Below are positions 8,366 to 17,601 of a stretch of DNA of 64,000 nucleotides, in pieces. The position numbers and the translations under genes are program-made. The notes below the pieces were generated by a model. It was not told the DNA's origin. It saw only the letters and a program-made list of their open reading frames with translations, and did not search any database. How positions within the stretch are numbered: position 1 is the first letter of the stretch; each line of letters opens with the position of its first letter. This DNA is from Spirochaetia bacterium (lineage in GTDB: Bacteria > Spirochaetota > Spirochaetia > Treponematales > Treponemataceae): assembly GCA_900769985.1 (NCBI GenBank), contig CAAGIS010000064.1, positions 62,001-126,000 on the forward strand, read 5' to 3'.

Positions 8366-9563
8366 TGGTGCTATTTCTCAAGACGAAATTGATGCTTTGC
8401 TTTCTGGCGTGCCAATTGACGGGCTTAATGCTTCCGGTCAGGTTACAAACGGACCGGCCGTTAATATTGACACTGCGGCATTAGGAAAGTTTGCAGAAGA
8501 ATTAAGACAGCCTCTTGCAGATAACATAAAACAGATGACAGGTGCTGAATGTTCAGCGTCAAGTGTTGTTGTAGAATCTGCAGTAAGGGATCAGTTGCTT
8601 GCAAAATTGCCTGAAATGGTAATTGCCATAATGGCAGATTTTTCAAACGCATTGCAGGGTGATCATATATATATTATTTCTACGGAATTTGCCCAGAAAC
8701 TTGTTTCTTTAATCAATAAAGAAGAAGATGCAGCGCTTGATGATATGTCGCTTTCCATTATTTCAGAAACTCTTTCTACACATACAAATGATGAAATTAC
8801 TGCACTTGACAAGACTCAGAAATTTCCTGGACTTGCATGTAATCCTGCTGAATCAGTGAATATGCCTAAGGCAATGGTTCGTATTCCGCAGAATACTTTT
8901 GCGCTGTTTTCTTATCCTTTAACTCTTGAAGGACAGCCTTATACAATCTGGGAAGCAATTGCAGGGGAGGCTGCAGTTGAAATTGCAAAAGCATACGGTG
9001 CAGAATCTGCTGACAGTACAACAGGTGCTTTGTCTGCTGCCGACATGGCAAGCATGCAGAGCCTTGCAGGAGGAATGCCGCAGATGAATATGGGCGGTAT
9101 GCCACAGATGAACATGGGACAGCCTGTAATGAATATGGGCGGTATGCCACAGATGAACATGGGACAGCCTGTAATGAATATGGGGGGCATGCCTCAGATG
9201 AATATGGGACAGCCTATGATGGCAGGAGCAATGCCTGTCAATACGCCGAATGTGCAGACATTGCAGTATCCAAATCTGCAAGGCGGAGTTGCAACAGGCG
9301 AGCAGGGAAACATCAGTCTTATCATGGACGTTTTCATGGAGATGACTGTAGAACTTGGTCGTACTAAAAAACAGATTCGTGATATTCTTGGAATGGGCGA
9401 GGGAACTATTATTGAGCTTGATAAACTTGCCGGTGAACCTGTAGATATTCTTGTAAATCATAAGCCGATTGCTAAGGGAGAAGTTGTCGTTATCGATGAA
9501 AATTTCGGTGTTCGTGTAACAGAAATTCTTTCTCCTTTGGAACGGGTGTCTGATTTGCATTAA
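8358..9563 (+). CDS. fliY: flagellar motor switch protein FliY
   Basis: A 401-residue FliN-type switch protein. It has an N-terminal CheY-binding-like peptide (AISQDEIDALLSG), two CheC-like phosphatase-type segments at about residues 35-230, and a C-terminal SpoA/FliN domain (VTVELGRTKKQIRDILGMG onward, about residues 320-401). Between them lies an unusual Met/Gly/Gln-rich tandem repeat at residues 238-288 with unit GGMPQMNMGQPVMNM, including two nearly perfect 45-nt copies. The long FliY form, in place of short FliN, is typical of Treponema. Start ATG overlaps the fliM 3' end by 8 nt, with GAAGGAGAAG upstream. Confidence 0.95.
   Translation: MSDGAISQDEIDALLSGVPIDGLNASGQVTNGPAVNIDTAALGKFAEELRQPLADNIKQMTGAECSASSVVVESAVRDQLLAKLPEMVIAIMADFSNALQGDHIYIISTEFAQKLVSLINKEEDAALDDMSLSIISETLSTHTNDEITALDKTQKFPGLACNPAESVNMPKAMVRIPQNTFALFSYPLTLEGQPYTIWEAIAGEAAVEIAKAYGAESADSTTGALSAADMASMQSLAGGMPQMNMGGMPQMNMGQPVMNMGGMPQMNMGQPVMNMGGMPQMNMGQPMMAGAMPVNTPNVQTLQYPNLQGGVATGEQGNISLIMDVFMEMTVELGRTKKQIRDILGMGEGTIIELDKLAGEPVDILVNHKPIAKGEVVVIDENFGVRVTEILSPLERVSDLH
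9069..9221 (+). repeat. in-frame Met-rich tandem repeat within fliY
   Basis: Four head-to-tail units encode GGMPQMNM, then GGMPQMNMGQPVMNM twice, then GGMPQMNMGQPMM. The full unit is 45 nt. The two middle copies are essentially identical at the DNA level, suggesting recent expansion by slippage or unequal recombination without frame loss. The region links the CheC-like part to the SpoA domain. Confidence 0.9.
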
Positions 9564-9589
9564 ATAAAACTTTTTAGGGTGGGAAAAAG

Positions 9590-10255
9590 TTGAACTTAAA
9601 AAAAATTATCTTTACTCTTGCTGTATTTTTATGTGCAGTAAATTTGTTTTATCCTCAAAATTCTTCAAAAGAAAATGTTTCTGAAAGCGAAATAATAATT
9701 ACAAGAGATGCTGAACTTGAAAATATGGAAAAGCAGTTTGTCTTTACGGATTCTTCTGCTGCAGAAAATTCTGCTCCAAGGAACTCCGGCACAGCATGGG
9801 CAATTATAAAAATGGTTCTTGTCCTTGCGATTGTAGTTGTCTGCATTTATTTTGTAATGACCTTTATGAAAAAATCAATAAACGGCGATTCTAGTGCTGA
9901 TGACCCTTACTTGAGGAAAGTTGCACAGCTAAATCTTGCTCCGGGAAAATCTGTTCAGGTTGTTACGTTGCTTGACAACTGCTATGTAGTCGGTGTTTCT
10001 GATTCGGGTGTCAATTTAATCGGTACAATTGAAGACAAAGAACTTATAAATGCAATGAATCTGAGTGCAGACAAATCAAGCAAAAACAGAAAGGCAAGAA
10101 ATTTCGGCGAAATACTTGAAATGTTCATGCCGTCAAAATCTTCAAGAGAAACTTCTGCAACTCAGCCTGATATTTATACTGAAAGTTCAAAGAATGTACA
10201 GGATTTTGTAAAGACACAGAGAAAGAGAATTAATAAAAACAAAGGCAATGAGTAA
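9590..10255 (+). CDS. fliO: flagellar biosynthetic protein FliO
   Basis: A 221-residue FliO-type protein assigned by position and architecture. It has a signal-like hydrophobic N-terminus (IIFTLAVFLCAVNLFYP), a polar segment, then a transmembrane helix at about residues 67-88 (AIIKMVLVLAIVVVCIYFVM). A small beta domain follows (LRKVAQLNLAPGKSVQVVTL...CYVVGVSDSGVNLIG), typical of FliO, then a basic C-terminal tail. FliO helps assemble the FliP ring of the export gate. The start is TTG with GGGTGGG upstream. It overlaps fliP by 8 nt. Confidence 0.88.
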   Translation: MNLKKIIFTLAVFLCAVNLFYPQNSSKENVSESEIIITRDAELENMEKQFVFTDSSAAENSAPRNSGTAWAIIKMVLVLAIVVVCIYFVMTFMKKSINGDSSADDPYLRKVAQLNLAPGKSVQVVTLLDNCYVVGVSDSGVNLIGTIEDKELINAMNLSADKSSKNRKARNFGEILEMFMPSKSSRETSATQPDIYTESSKNVQDFVKTQRKRINKNKGNE

Positions 10256-11081
10256 AATAATGAAATTTAAGATTTTTAAGATTGCAGTATTTTTTATTCT
10301 TTTTTTCTCGTTTTCAAGCGCTGTTTTTGCACAGCAGGGTAATTTTCCGGAAGGTTCTTCTCAGGGAACTATGGAAATGAACAGAAATACTCGCCCTGTT
10401 CAGATTCCTAATATCGACATCAACATTACGCAACCGCAAAGTGGCAGTGAAGTAGCGTTCTCTGTACGGCTTTTGATTGTACTGACGATTTTAACTCTTG
10501 CGCCGTCACTGCTTCTTTTGCTTACATGTTTTCTGCGTTTTTCGATTGTACTTGATTTTATAAAGCGAGCACTGTCGCTGCAACAGGTTCCGCCGACTGC
10601 GATTTTAAACGGAATTGCTTTTTTTATGACACTTTTTGTAATGTGGCCTACGTTCAATTCAATTTATAAAAATGCGTACAAACCGATGGCGGACGGCGAA
10701 ATCGGTATCGAACAGGCTTACAGGGAAGCAGAACAGCCTTTACGTATTTTTATGGCACAGCAGATGGACGGTGATTACCGTTATATAGAACTTTTTATGT
10801 CAATAGGAAAAATGGACAAGCCGAATGACTTGTCTGATGTTCCGACTTATGTTTTGATTCCTGCATATATACTGCATGAACTTACTGTTGCATTTAAAAT
10901 AGGTATTTATCTTTATATTCCGTTTATTATTATTGATATGGTTGTAGCAAGTATTCTTATGTCAATGGGAATGATGATGCTACCACCTGTGCAGATTTCG
11001 ATGCCTTTTAAACTTATGCTTTTTGTTCTGGTTGACGGATGGGGTTTATTGATTCAGTCTCTGTTTAATTCTGTTTTATGA
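10248..11081 (+). CDS. fliP: flagellar export gate protein FliP
   Basis: A 277-residue type III export gate subunit with a cleavable-type signal peptide (IFKIAVFFILFFSFSSAVFA). Conserved membrane segments follow: LIVLTILTLAPSLLLLLTCF with FLRFSIVL, QVPPTAILNGIAFFMTLFVM near residue 115, and the C-terminal DMVVASILMSMGMMMLPP with PFKLMLFVLVDGW. These match FliP closely. Two in-frame ATGs (10248 and 10260) are possible; the first overlaps fliO by 8 nt. Confidence 0.97.
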   Translation: MSKIMKFKIFKIAVFFILFFSFSSAVFAQQGNFPEGSSQGTMEMNRNTRPVQIPNIDINITQPQSGSEVAFSVRLLIVLTILTLAPSLLLLLTCFLRFSIVLDFIKRALSLQQVPPTAILNGIAFFMTLFVMWPTFNSIYKNAYKPMADGEIGIEQAYREAEQPLRIFMAQQMDGDYRYIELFMSIGKMDKPNDLSDVPTYVLIPAYILHELTVAFKIGIYLYIPFIIIDMVVASILMSMGMMMLPPVQISMPFKLMLFVLVDGWGLLIQSLFNSVL

Positions 11082-11094
11082 TTTGGAGTAGCAT

Positions 11095-11361
11095 ATGGAA
11101 ATCAGTGAAATAATTTACTTGATGCGCAATGGAATTCAACAGGTCTTTGTCTTGATTTTTCCGGTTTTGAGTGCGGCATTGATAATAGGACTTGTAGTTG
11201 CGATTTTTCAGGCAACTACTTCAATTCAAGAGCAGACATTGACGTTTCTGCCAAAACTGCTTGTCATTCTTCTTGTCCTTGCTTTAATCGGCGGCTGGAT
11301 GTTTACGACTCTTGCTGAATATACAAGGACGCTATTCAGTCATATTCAGGAAATAGGATAA
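11095..11361 (+). CDS. fliQ: flagellar export gate protein FliQ
   Basis: An 88-residue, two-helix membrane protein with the FliQ pattern: LVVAIFQATTSIQEQTLTF between helices and a final LVILLVLALIGGWMFTTL helix. It forms the core of the export gate with FliP and FliR. Length is exactly typical. GGAG lies 7 nt before the ATG. The gene lies 13 nt after fliP. Confidence 0.96.
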   Translation: MEISEIIYLMRNGIQQVFVLIFPVLSAALIIGLVVAIFQATTSIQEQTLTFLPKLLVILLVLALIGGWMFTTLAEYTRTLFSHIQEIG

Positions 11362-11384
11362 AAAATTCGGGAAACTGGAAAACT

Positions 11385-12191
11385 ATGATAGATTCAATTG
11401 CTGCAAATGCTGCTGTCTTTCTCATTGTTGCGGTCAGATGTTTTGCCTTTATAATGACTATGCCGCTTTTTTCAATGCGTTCTGTAACAATTGTCGTAAA
11501 AGTTGCCCTTGCAGGTTATATGGCATATTTTATGCTTGCGAATGTTGACTTTAATGCTTATTCTCAGTTTATAAGTTTTGAAACAGGCTTCAGTATGTAT
11601 TACGTACTTGTTTTAATTGGAGAAGCGCTTATTGGTATAATACTGGGTTTTTTTGTTTCGATTATTTTTTCTGCATTCAGTACGGCAGGTCAGTTTTTTG
11701 CCTTTCAGATGGGATTCAGTGCATCTGAAGTTTATGACTCGCTTTCGCAGGTTGAAAATCCGTTGATGGGTCAGTATCTGAATTTGATTGCGATGCTCAT
11801 TTTTCTGAATACAGGTGCTTTTCAGCAGCTGTTTTTTTATGGATTAAAAGCGAGTTTTTCTTCGCTGTCGGCATATTCGCTTGTTGAAGGAAACAAGCCG
11901 TTGGTTCAGCTTTTAATAAAAGGCCTTACCGGACTGTTTACAAATGCACTTGCGATTTCACTTCCTGTTATGGGCAGCCTTCTGCTTGTTTCTGTGTGCA
12001 TGGGGATTATTTCTAAGGCAGCACCTCAGATGAACCTTCTTTCTGAGGGATTTCCGATTATGATTCTTTTTTCGTTTTTTATACTGACTGTGTCGCTTCC
12101 GTATATATGCGAGTTTTTTTCACATTCATTTCAGGCAGGGTTTTCTCAGCTTGAACGGTTGTTTATGGCATTGGGAGGAAAGCAGATTTGA
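11385..12191 (+). CDS. fliR: flagellar export gate protein FliR
   Basis: A 268-residue membrane protein with several hydrophobic spans and the conserved segment QMGFSASEVYDSLSQVENP (about residues 108-126), followed by LIFLNTGAFQQLFFYGL. It completes the FliPQR export gate. The flhB start codon (TTG) overlaps its stop, indicating translational coupling; some bacteria have a FliR-FlhB fusion. Confidence 0.96.
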   Translation: MIDSIAANAAVFLIVAVRCFAFIMTMPLFSMRSVTIVVKVALAGYMAYFMLANVDFNAYSQFISFETGFSMYYVLVLIGEALIGIILGFFVSIIFSAFSTAGQFFAFQMGFSASEVYDSLSQVENPLMGQYLNLIAMLIFLNTGAFQQLFFYGLKASFSSLSAYSLVEGNKPLVQLLIKGLTGLFTNALAISLPVMGSLLLVSVCMGIISKAAPQMNLLSEGFPIMILFSFFILTVSLPYICEFFSHSFQAGFSQLERLFMALGGKQI

Positions 12192-13288
12192 AAGATTCCC
12201 GAATAGACTTGCAATGGTTTTCTGCTGAAGCGGAAGGGCGAACAGAAGAACCTAGTCATATAAAACTTGATAAAGCCAGAAAAGAAGGGCGTGTTGCAAA
12301 AAGTCAGGAATTTAATAGTTCGATTGCTTTTTTGTTTGCAGTCATTGCGCTGATAATCCTTTCAAGAAGTATTTTTCATCAGTTTATAGAACTGTGTATT
12401 TTCTTTTTTTCAAGAGCAGGTACGGAAGATTTTTTTACTGCTGCAAATGCAGTAGCATTTTTTAGGTATTTTGCAAGAATGGTTTTTCCTATAAGCCTTG
12501 TCGCTGCAACAGGCGGAATTTTAGGAAACCTGATTCAAAACAGGGGATTTTTGTTCAGTTTAAAACCGATTACACCAAAGTTTTCAAATGTGATTCCACA
12601 TATTGCCCAATATTTAAAGAAAACTGTTTTTTCAAAACAGGGTGTCTTTAATATTTTAAAGTCAATAGGCAAGGTTTCGATTATAGTTGCTGCAGGTTAC
12701 AGCATGATAAAAAGCGATTTGCCGGATTTACTTTTCCTTATTCAAAAAGGCGAAAATATCGAAGGCTGTATCGGCGTAATTGCATCAATGGTTTTAAAAA
12801 TTCTTATTTTTGCTGCGATTCTATTTATCGTAATTTCTATTCTTGATTATTATGTCCAGCGCCGCGAGTTTATAGAACAGATGAAAATGACAAAGCAGGA
12901 AGTCAAGCAGGAATACAAAGAAATGGAAGGCGACCCTGAAGTAAAATCGCATATAGAAGCTGCAAAGCGGGAACTTTTAAGGCGCAACATTCCGAAGATG
13001 GTAAAGGAAAGCGATGTCGTAATTACAAACCCGACTCACTATGCCGTTGCATTAAAATATGATGCTACAATTCCAAACGGTGCGCCTCAAGTTAATGCAA
13101 AGGGAGAAGACGAACTTGCCCAGACTATAAAAAGAATTGCAAGGGAGAACGACATTCCGATGGTAGAAAACAGACCTTTGGCGCGAGGGCTCTATGCAGA
13201 AACGAAAGTTGGTGATATAATACCGGAAGCATATTTTAAAGTTATATCTGTTATTTATGCACAGTTGAAAAAATTTAATAAACGATAA
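12188..13288 (+). CDS. flhB: flagellar export protein FlhB
   Basis: A 366-residue export-switch protein. The N-terminal part has four hydrophobic segments preceded by EGRTEEPSHIKLDKARKEG. The cytoplasmic domain contains the autocleavage motif NPTH at residues 281-284 (VVITNPTHYAVAL). FlhB changes export specificity from rod/hook to filament after self-cleavage between Asn and Pro. The start is TTG overlapping the fliR stop, with GGGAGGAAAG upstream. Confidence 0.97.
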   Translation: MKDSRIDLQWFSAEAEGRTEEPSHIKLDKARKEGRVAKSQEFNSSIAFLFAVIALIILSRSIFHQFIELCIFFFSRAGTEDFFTAANAVAFFRYFARMVFPISLVAATGGILGNLIQNRGFLFSLKPITPKFSNVIPHIAQYLKKTVFSKQGVFNILKSIGKVSIIVAAGYSMIKSDLPDLLFLIQKGENIEGCIGVIASMVLKILIFAAILFIVISILDYYVQRREFIEQMKMTKQEVKQEYKEMEGDPEVKSHIEAAKRELLRRNIPKMVKESDVVITNPTHYAVALKYDATIPNGAPQVNAKGEDELAQTIKRIARENDIPMVENRPLARGLYAETKVGDIIPEAYFKVISVIYAQLKKFNKR

Positions 13289-13315
13289 TTTTAAGTTTTG
13301 CACGGGTGGGGACTT

Positions 13316-15445
13316 ATGGCAGACGAAAACAGACAGGTTTTATCAGACATGATAAAAAACAACTCAATTGCAGTTGCCGCAATTCTTGTTGTTTTGATGC
13401 TTATTATTCCATTGCCTTCATTTCTGCTTGACTTGTTCATGGTTATTAATCTTGCTCTTGCAGTTGTTATTCTGCTTATCGTAATCTATACGCCAAAAGC
13501 AAGCAATTTTACTTCGTTTCCGCGTGTAATCCTTCTTGTAACACTTTTTGGTCTTGGAATAAACGTTTCATCGACAAGGCTTATTTTAACGCAGGGACAG
13601 AAATTTGACGGAAAAATGGTAAGGGCTTTCAGTTCCTTTGTAGTCGGAAGTTCTGACAGTGCAAGCGGTCTTGTTGTCGGAATGGTAATCTTTATCATTC
13701 TTATCGTAATACAGGTTCTTGTAATTACAAAAGGTGCAACGCGCGTTTCAGAAGTTGCCGCACGATTTGCACTTGATTCCATGGCACAGAAAAATTTTGC
13801 CGTTGATGCCGAACTGAACTCAGGCGCAATTACGGAAGAAGAAGCGCAGGCAAAAAGGGCAGAAATCAGGCGTGAAAGTGATTTTTATTCTGCAATGGAC
13901 GGTTCAAGTAAATTCGTTTCAGGAAACGTAACGGCAGGAATTTTCATTACCGTAATAAACCTTCTTGCAGGAATCATAACGGGAATGGTTTTGCGCCACG
14001 AATCATTTTCTTCTGCCATTGAAACTTACTGCCGTCTTACAATCGGTGACGGACTTTTGAGCCAGCTTCCGTCGTTACTGCTTTCTTTCTCGACAGGTAT
14101 GATTGTAACTGGCAGTAATTCTGACGAAGAACTTTCTAAACAGCTCCGTAAAGATTTTACGATTTCTGCCCGTGTTTACAAAATCGGCGGTGTTGCAATT
14201 GCTATATTAGGATTTATGCCGGGAATGCCTTGGTACATACTTTTGCCGCTCGGCGTCCTTTCGTATTATGCCGGAATGAGAATGACAAAAGCCGAAAAAG
14301 AAAAGTTTGCAAAAAAACTTGAAGAAGAACAGCTTGCAAGAAGCAAAACTCAGACAGGCGGCAATCCTGATGACATAAGCCCTGTTGTTCCTCTTGACCC
14401 TCTTTCTCTGGAACTTGGTTATGCACTGATTCCTCTTGTAGATGAAGAAAAAGGCGCAGAACTTCTTGAGCGCATAACGAGAATACGAAGGGAAGCTGCA
14501 ACTGATTTAGGTCTTGTTGTTCCGAGAATCCGCATTATTGATAATATGACTTTAGAGCCGAGCGAATACTGTTTTAAAATAAAAGGAATTGAAGCAGGAC
14601 GCAGTAAACTCAAACTCGGCTATTATATGTGCATGAACACAGGCGGCGTCATAAAAGAAATGCAGGGCGAAGCTACAAAAGACCCTGCTTTTGGCATGCC
14701 TGCAATCTGGGTTCCTGAAGAAAAAAGGCAGGAAGCCGAAAACGCAGGATATGTTGCAGTTGATCCTCCTACAATTGTTTCTACTCATATGACAGAAATA
14801 ATAAGGGCACATGCTGCTGATATTTTGGGTTTAAAAGAAGTTGGTCAGATTATAAATACAATCCGCGAAAAGAACAAAGATGTCGTAGAAGCTGTAATTG
14901 ACAATGCCAAATTTACTTATGCACAGATTGAAAAAGTTCTGCAGAATCTTTTGCGCGAACAGGTTTCTATCCGTAATATAGAATTAATCCTTGAAACACT
15001 TGCAAATTACGGTCCACAAATCAGCACGTGGATTTTAACAGAAAAAGTCCGCCGTGCACTTGGACTTCAGATTTGTCTTCAATACGCAGATGCAGATAGA
15101 GTTCTTCGGGCGATGAATCTTTCTCAAGCTTGGTCTGAACTTTTGCTGGAACATCAGGTCGTTCCGACAGACGGAGCAAAGCCTTTTGTTGCATTAGATC
15201 CTGTTGACGGCAGAAACTGGATTTCTGCTATAAGTTCATCTTTTGCAGCTATGCAGCAGAATAATTATCAGCCGATAATTATCTGTCCTGCAGAAGTCCG
15301 GCTTCTTGTAAAGAGTTCTACAGAAAGAGAAATGCCGGGACTTATTGTAATTTCCATCGATGAAGTAATGACTGCAGGAAATTCAATTTCTCTTGAAGTA
15401 TTGGGTGAGATAAGTAAAGACGGAGGCGGTGAACAGGGTGTATAA
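13316..15445 (+). CDS. flhA: flagellar export protein FlhA
   Basis: A 709-residue export-gate protein. The N-terminal half has about eight membrane spans with the FHIPEP region (ARFALDSMAQKNFAVDAEL at about residues 149-167). The cytoplasmic C-terminal half begins near residue 330 and binds chaperone-substrate complexes (LELGYALIPLVDEEKG). The ATG at 13316 is chosen because GGGTGGGG lies 6 nt upstream; an in-frame TTG 18 nt earlier would overlap that site. It overlaps the flhF start by a few bases. Confidence 0.97.
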   Translation: MADENRQVLSDMIKNNSIAVAAILVVLMLIIPLPSFLLDLFMVINLALAVVILLIVIYTPKASNFTSFPRVILLVTLFGLGINVSSTRLILTQGQKFDGKMVRAFSSFVVGSSDSASGLVVGMVIFIILIVIQVLVITKGATRVSEVAARFALDSMAQKNFAVDAELNSGAITEEEAQAKRAEIRRESDFYSAMDGSSKFVSGNVTAGIFITVINLLAGIITGMVLRHESFSSAIETYCRLTIGDGLLSQLPSLLLSFSTGMIVTGSNSDEELSKQLRKDFTISARVYKIGGVAIAILGFMPGMPWYILLPLGVLSYYAGMRMTKAEKEKFAKKLEEEQLARSKTQTGGNPDDISPVVPLDPLSLELGYALIPLVDEEKGAELLERITRIRREAATDLGLVVPRIRIIDNMTLEPSEYCFKIKGIEAGRSKLKLGYYMCMNTGGVIKEMQGEATKDPAFGMPAIWVPEEKRQEAENAGYVAVDPPTIVSTHMTEIIRAHAADILGLKEVGQIINTIREKNKDVVEAVIDNAKFTYAQIEKVLQNLLREQVSIRNIELILETLANYGPQISTWILTEKVRRALGLQICLQYADADRVLRAMNLSQAWSELLLEHQVVPTDGAKPFVALDPVDGRNWISAISSSFAAMQQNNYQPIIICPAEVRLLVKSSTEREMPGLIVISIDEVMTAGNSISLEVLGEISKDGGGEQGV

Positions 15446-16652
15446 CGACAGGGAATATGAAAATTCGGCCACGACAAAAGCTACGATAATCGGCAGAAAC
15501 CGTGACGAATGTCTGGACAAACTTTTTGAAAAGTATGGAAAAAATTATAAAGTCCTCGGAATAAAGCCTGTGTTAAAAGGCGGATTTTTAGGATTCGGAC
15601 AAAAAGAATATGTTGAAGTTTCCTATTTATTGAGTAATACTTTTTCCGAAGTAAAAAAAACGCAGGATGATTTTGAAAAAAATAAGGAAGAACTTTTAAA
15701 GCAGTTCAATCCGTCTGCAAAGCAAATTACGGCACTTGATAAAAAACTTGATGCAATTTCAAGCATGCTCGAATCAAAGTTGAGTGACATAAATTTAAAT
15801 CAGGAATCACTGCATAAAAACATAGTAAAAATTGAAGAACTCCTTGAAGAAAACGAATTCAGCAGGGAATATATCAAAGAAATGGAAAATAAAATCCGCA
15901 GTGAATTTTCTCTTGAAGAACTTGATGATTTTGAAAAACTTGAACGTCAAGTCGTTGACTGGATTGGCGAATCAATCAATATATGCAAGGAAAAGGCGCA
16001 TAGAATTCCTCATGTAATAGTTATCGTAGGACCAACTGGTGTCGGTAAAACTACTACGATTGCAAAAATTGCAGCACAGAGGATTATAAAAGCAAACAAA
16101 GAGAATATGGAACGTCCTTCTATCAGATTGATTTCTGCTGACGTTACCAGAGTTGCGGCAGAAGAACAGTTAAGGCATTACGGAGATGCGCTTGAAGTTC
16201 AGGTTGATAAGGCAGAAAAGGCCGATGATATAAAGAAGATTTACCGGGAATGTAAGGAATCTACCGATATAATTTTAATCGATACAAGCGGTTACAGTCC
16301 TAATGATGCAGAAAACATCGGACGCTTAAAACAAAATCTAAGTGTTGACGGTTTGAGACCAGATATTTATCTTGCCGTAACGGCATCTACAAAACCGCGT
16401 GATTTGCGCAACATAATTCAAAATTATGAGCCTTTTGCATTTAATTCTGTAATCATTACAAAATGTGATGAAACAGGTCAGTATGGCAATATTATAAGTG
16501 TCCTTGCTGAAAAACATAAATCTATTTCCTACATCACTTATGGTCAGGCTGCTGCCCGTGATATAAGCCATGCATCTGTCGTTGAGTTTTTAAAACGGCT
16601 GAATGGTTTTAATATTGACAGAATTCATATTGAAGATAAATTTGGAGAATAA
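15438..16652 (+). CDS. flhF: flagellar SRP-like GTPase FlhF
   Basis: A 404-residue SRP-type GTPase that sets flagellar pole and number. The N-terminal module ATIIGRNRDECLDKLFEKYG...GGFLGFGQKEYVEV resembles the B/Jag-N-like domain. A charged coiled-coil region follows at about residues 70-160, then the NG domain with GPTGVGKTTTIAKIAA near 197, IDTSGYSP (G3) and TKCDETGQ (G4). The start is uncertain: GTG at 15438 has GGAGG 11 nt upstream, whereas GTG at 15429 sits only 2 nt from it. Its start overlaps the flhA end. Confidence 0.93.
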   Translation: MYNDREYENSATTKATIIGRNRDECLDKLFEKYGKNYKVLGIKPVLKGGFLGFGQKEYVEVSYLLSNTFSEVKKTQDDFEKNKEELLKQFNPSAKQITALDKKLDAISSMLESKLSDINLNQESLHKNIVKIEELLEENEFSREYIKEMENKIRSEFSLEELDDFEKLERQVVDWIGESINICKEKAHRIPHVIVIVGPTGVGKTTTIAKIAAQRIIKANKENMERPSIRLISADVTRVAAEEQLRHYGDALEVQVDKAEKADDIKKIYRECKESTDIILIDTSGYSPNDAENIGRLKQNLSVDGLRPDIYLAVTASTKPRDLRNIIQNYEPFAFNSVIITKCDETGQYGNIISVLAEKHKSISYITYGQAAARDISHASVVEFLKRLNGFNIDRIHIEDKFGE

Positions 16653-16655
16653 ATT

Positions 16656-17543
16656 ATGGAAGAACAGTTAGACGAATTAAAACAAATTATGCAGAATTCA
16701 TCCTCAAAATCAAAGAATGCAAATTCTGATAAACCCCATAATACGAGAATTATTGCAATTACAAGCGGAAAAGGCGGTGTAGGCAAAACAAATATCGCAG
16801 TTAACATGGCAATTGCCTATGCGCAGTTAGGAAAAAAAGTAATCCTTATTGACGGCGACTTGGGAATGGCAAACGTAAATGTCCTGCTTAATGTTGTTCC
16901 AAAATACAATCTTCTGCAGGTAATCAACAAACAGAAGACTATGCAGGAGATTATTCTTGATACTGAATTTGGAATAAAATTTATTGCCGGTGCAAACGGG
17001 TTTTCAAAAATTGCAAACCTCAGTGTAGAAGAACTTGAATATTTTGCAAAGCAGTTTACTTCACTTGGCAATGCAGATATCATTATTATTGATACTGGAG
17101 CAGGAATTGCAAACAATGTATTACAGTTTGTGGCAGCTGCAGATGAAGTTTATGTAGTAACTACACCTGAACCGACAGCAATTACAGATGCTTACGGAAT
17201 TATAAAAATCATTACTACAGAAATCGTTGACCGGGAAATAAACATTCAGCTTCTTGTAAACAGAGTTCATTCTGCAGACGAAGGAAAGCGGATTTCAGAA
17301 CGCATTATAAGCATTGTAGGACAGTTTTTGAATTATAAAGTAAATTACATCGGGTTTATTTACGAAGACCCTGTCATTCAGGCAAGCGTAATAAGACAAA
17401 AGCCTTTTATCGTCATTAATCCGACTTCAAAACCTGCTGTCTGCGTAAAGCATATTGTCGGCCGCATTGAAAAAACAGACGTTGCAAATAATGAAGGAGT
17501 TTCAAGCTTTTTAAGCAAATTTTTAGGTTTTAAAAAACATTAA
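16656..17543 (+). CDS. flhG: MinD-like ATPase FlhG/FleN
   Basis: A 295-residue ParA/MinD-type ATPase. The deviant Walker A motif SGKGGVGKTNIAVN is at about residues 37-50. DGDLGMANVNVLLN (Walker A') follows, and IIIDTGAGIANNV is the Walker B region. FlhG limits flagellar number and counteracts FlhF; the pair is adjacent as usual (3-nt gap). A short N-terminal extension rich in Ser/Lys precedes the ATPase. The stop codon lies inside a possible hairpin. Confidence 0.95.
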   Translation: MEEQLDELKQIMQNSSSKSKNANSDKPHNTRIIAITSGKGGVGKTNIAVNMAIAYAQLGKKVILIDGDLGMANVNVLLNVVPKYNLLQVINKQKTMQEIILDTEFGIKFIAGANGFSKIANLSVEELEYFAKQFTSLGNADIIIIDTGAGIANNVLQFVAAADEVYVVTTPEPTAITDAYGIIKIITTEIVDREINIQLLVNRVHSADEGKRISERIISIVGQFLNYKVNYIGFIYEDPVIQASVIRQKPFIVINPTSKPAVCVKHIVGRIEKTDVANNEGVSSFLSKFLGFKKH

Positions 17544-17560
17544 AAAAGTGATGTTTTTTT
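17532..17560 (+). terminator. possible weak terminator after flhG
   Basis: AAAAAACAT (17532-17540) can pair with ATGTTTTTT (17551-17559), and a T-run follows. The stem is almost all A-T, so strength is doubtful. It overlaps the flhG stop codon. Confidence 0.35.
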
Positions 17561-17573
17561 TATTAATATGTAT

Positions 17574-17579
17574 TATAAT
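17574..17579 (+). promoter_or_regulatory. candidate -10 element upstream of the acidic protein gene and fliA
   Basis: A perfect TATAAT at 17574-17579 lies in the 58-nt gap after flhG, 22 nt before the next start codon. No good -35 hexamer is visible 16-18 nt upstream. Confidence 0.4.
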
Positions 17580-17601
17580 GGGTATGGGAGGATAAGATAA
17601 G

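Noticed and set aside
9069..9221. Repeat array considered as CRISPR
   Set aside because: Repeats are contiguous, coding and in frame, with no unique spacers.
8919..9560. Long minus-strand frame opposite fliY rich in His/Tyr repeats
   Set aside because: It is the complement of the Met-rich repeat in fliY; no Shine-Dalgarno, and fliY is well supported.
15271..15278. GCCGATAA sigma-28-like element inside flhA
   Set aside because: No -35 partner at the right distance, and it is inside conserved coding sequence.
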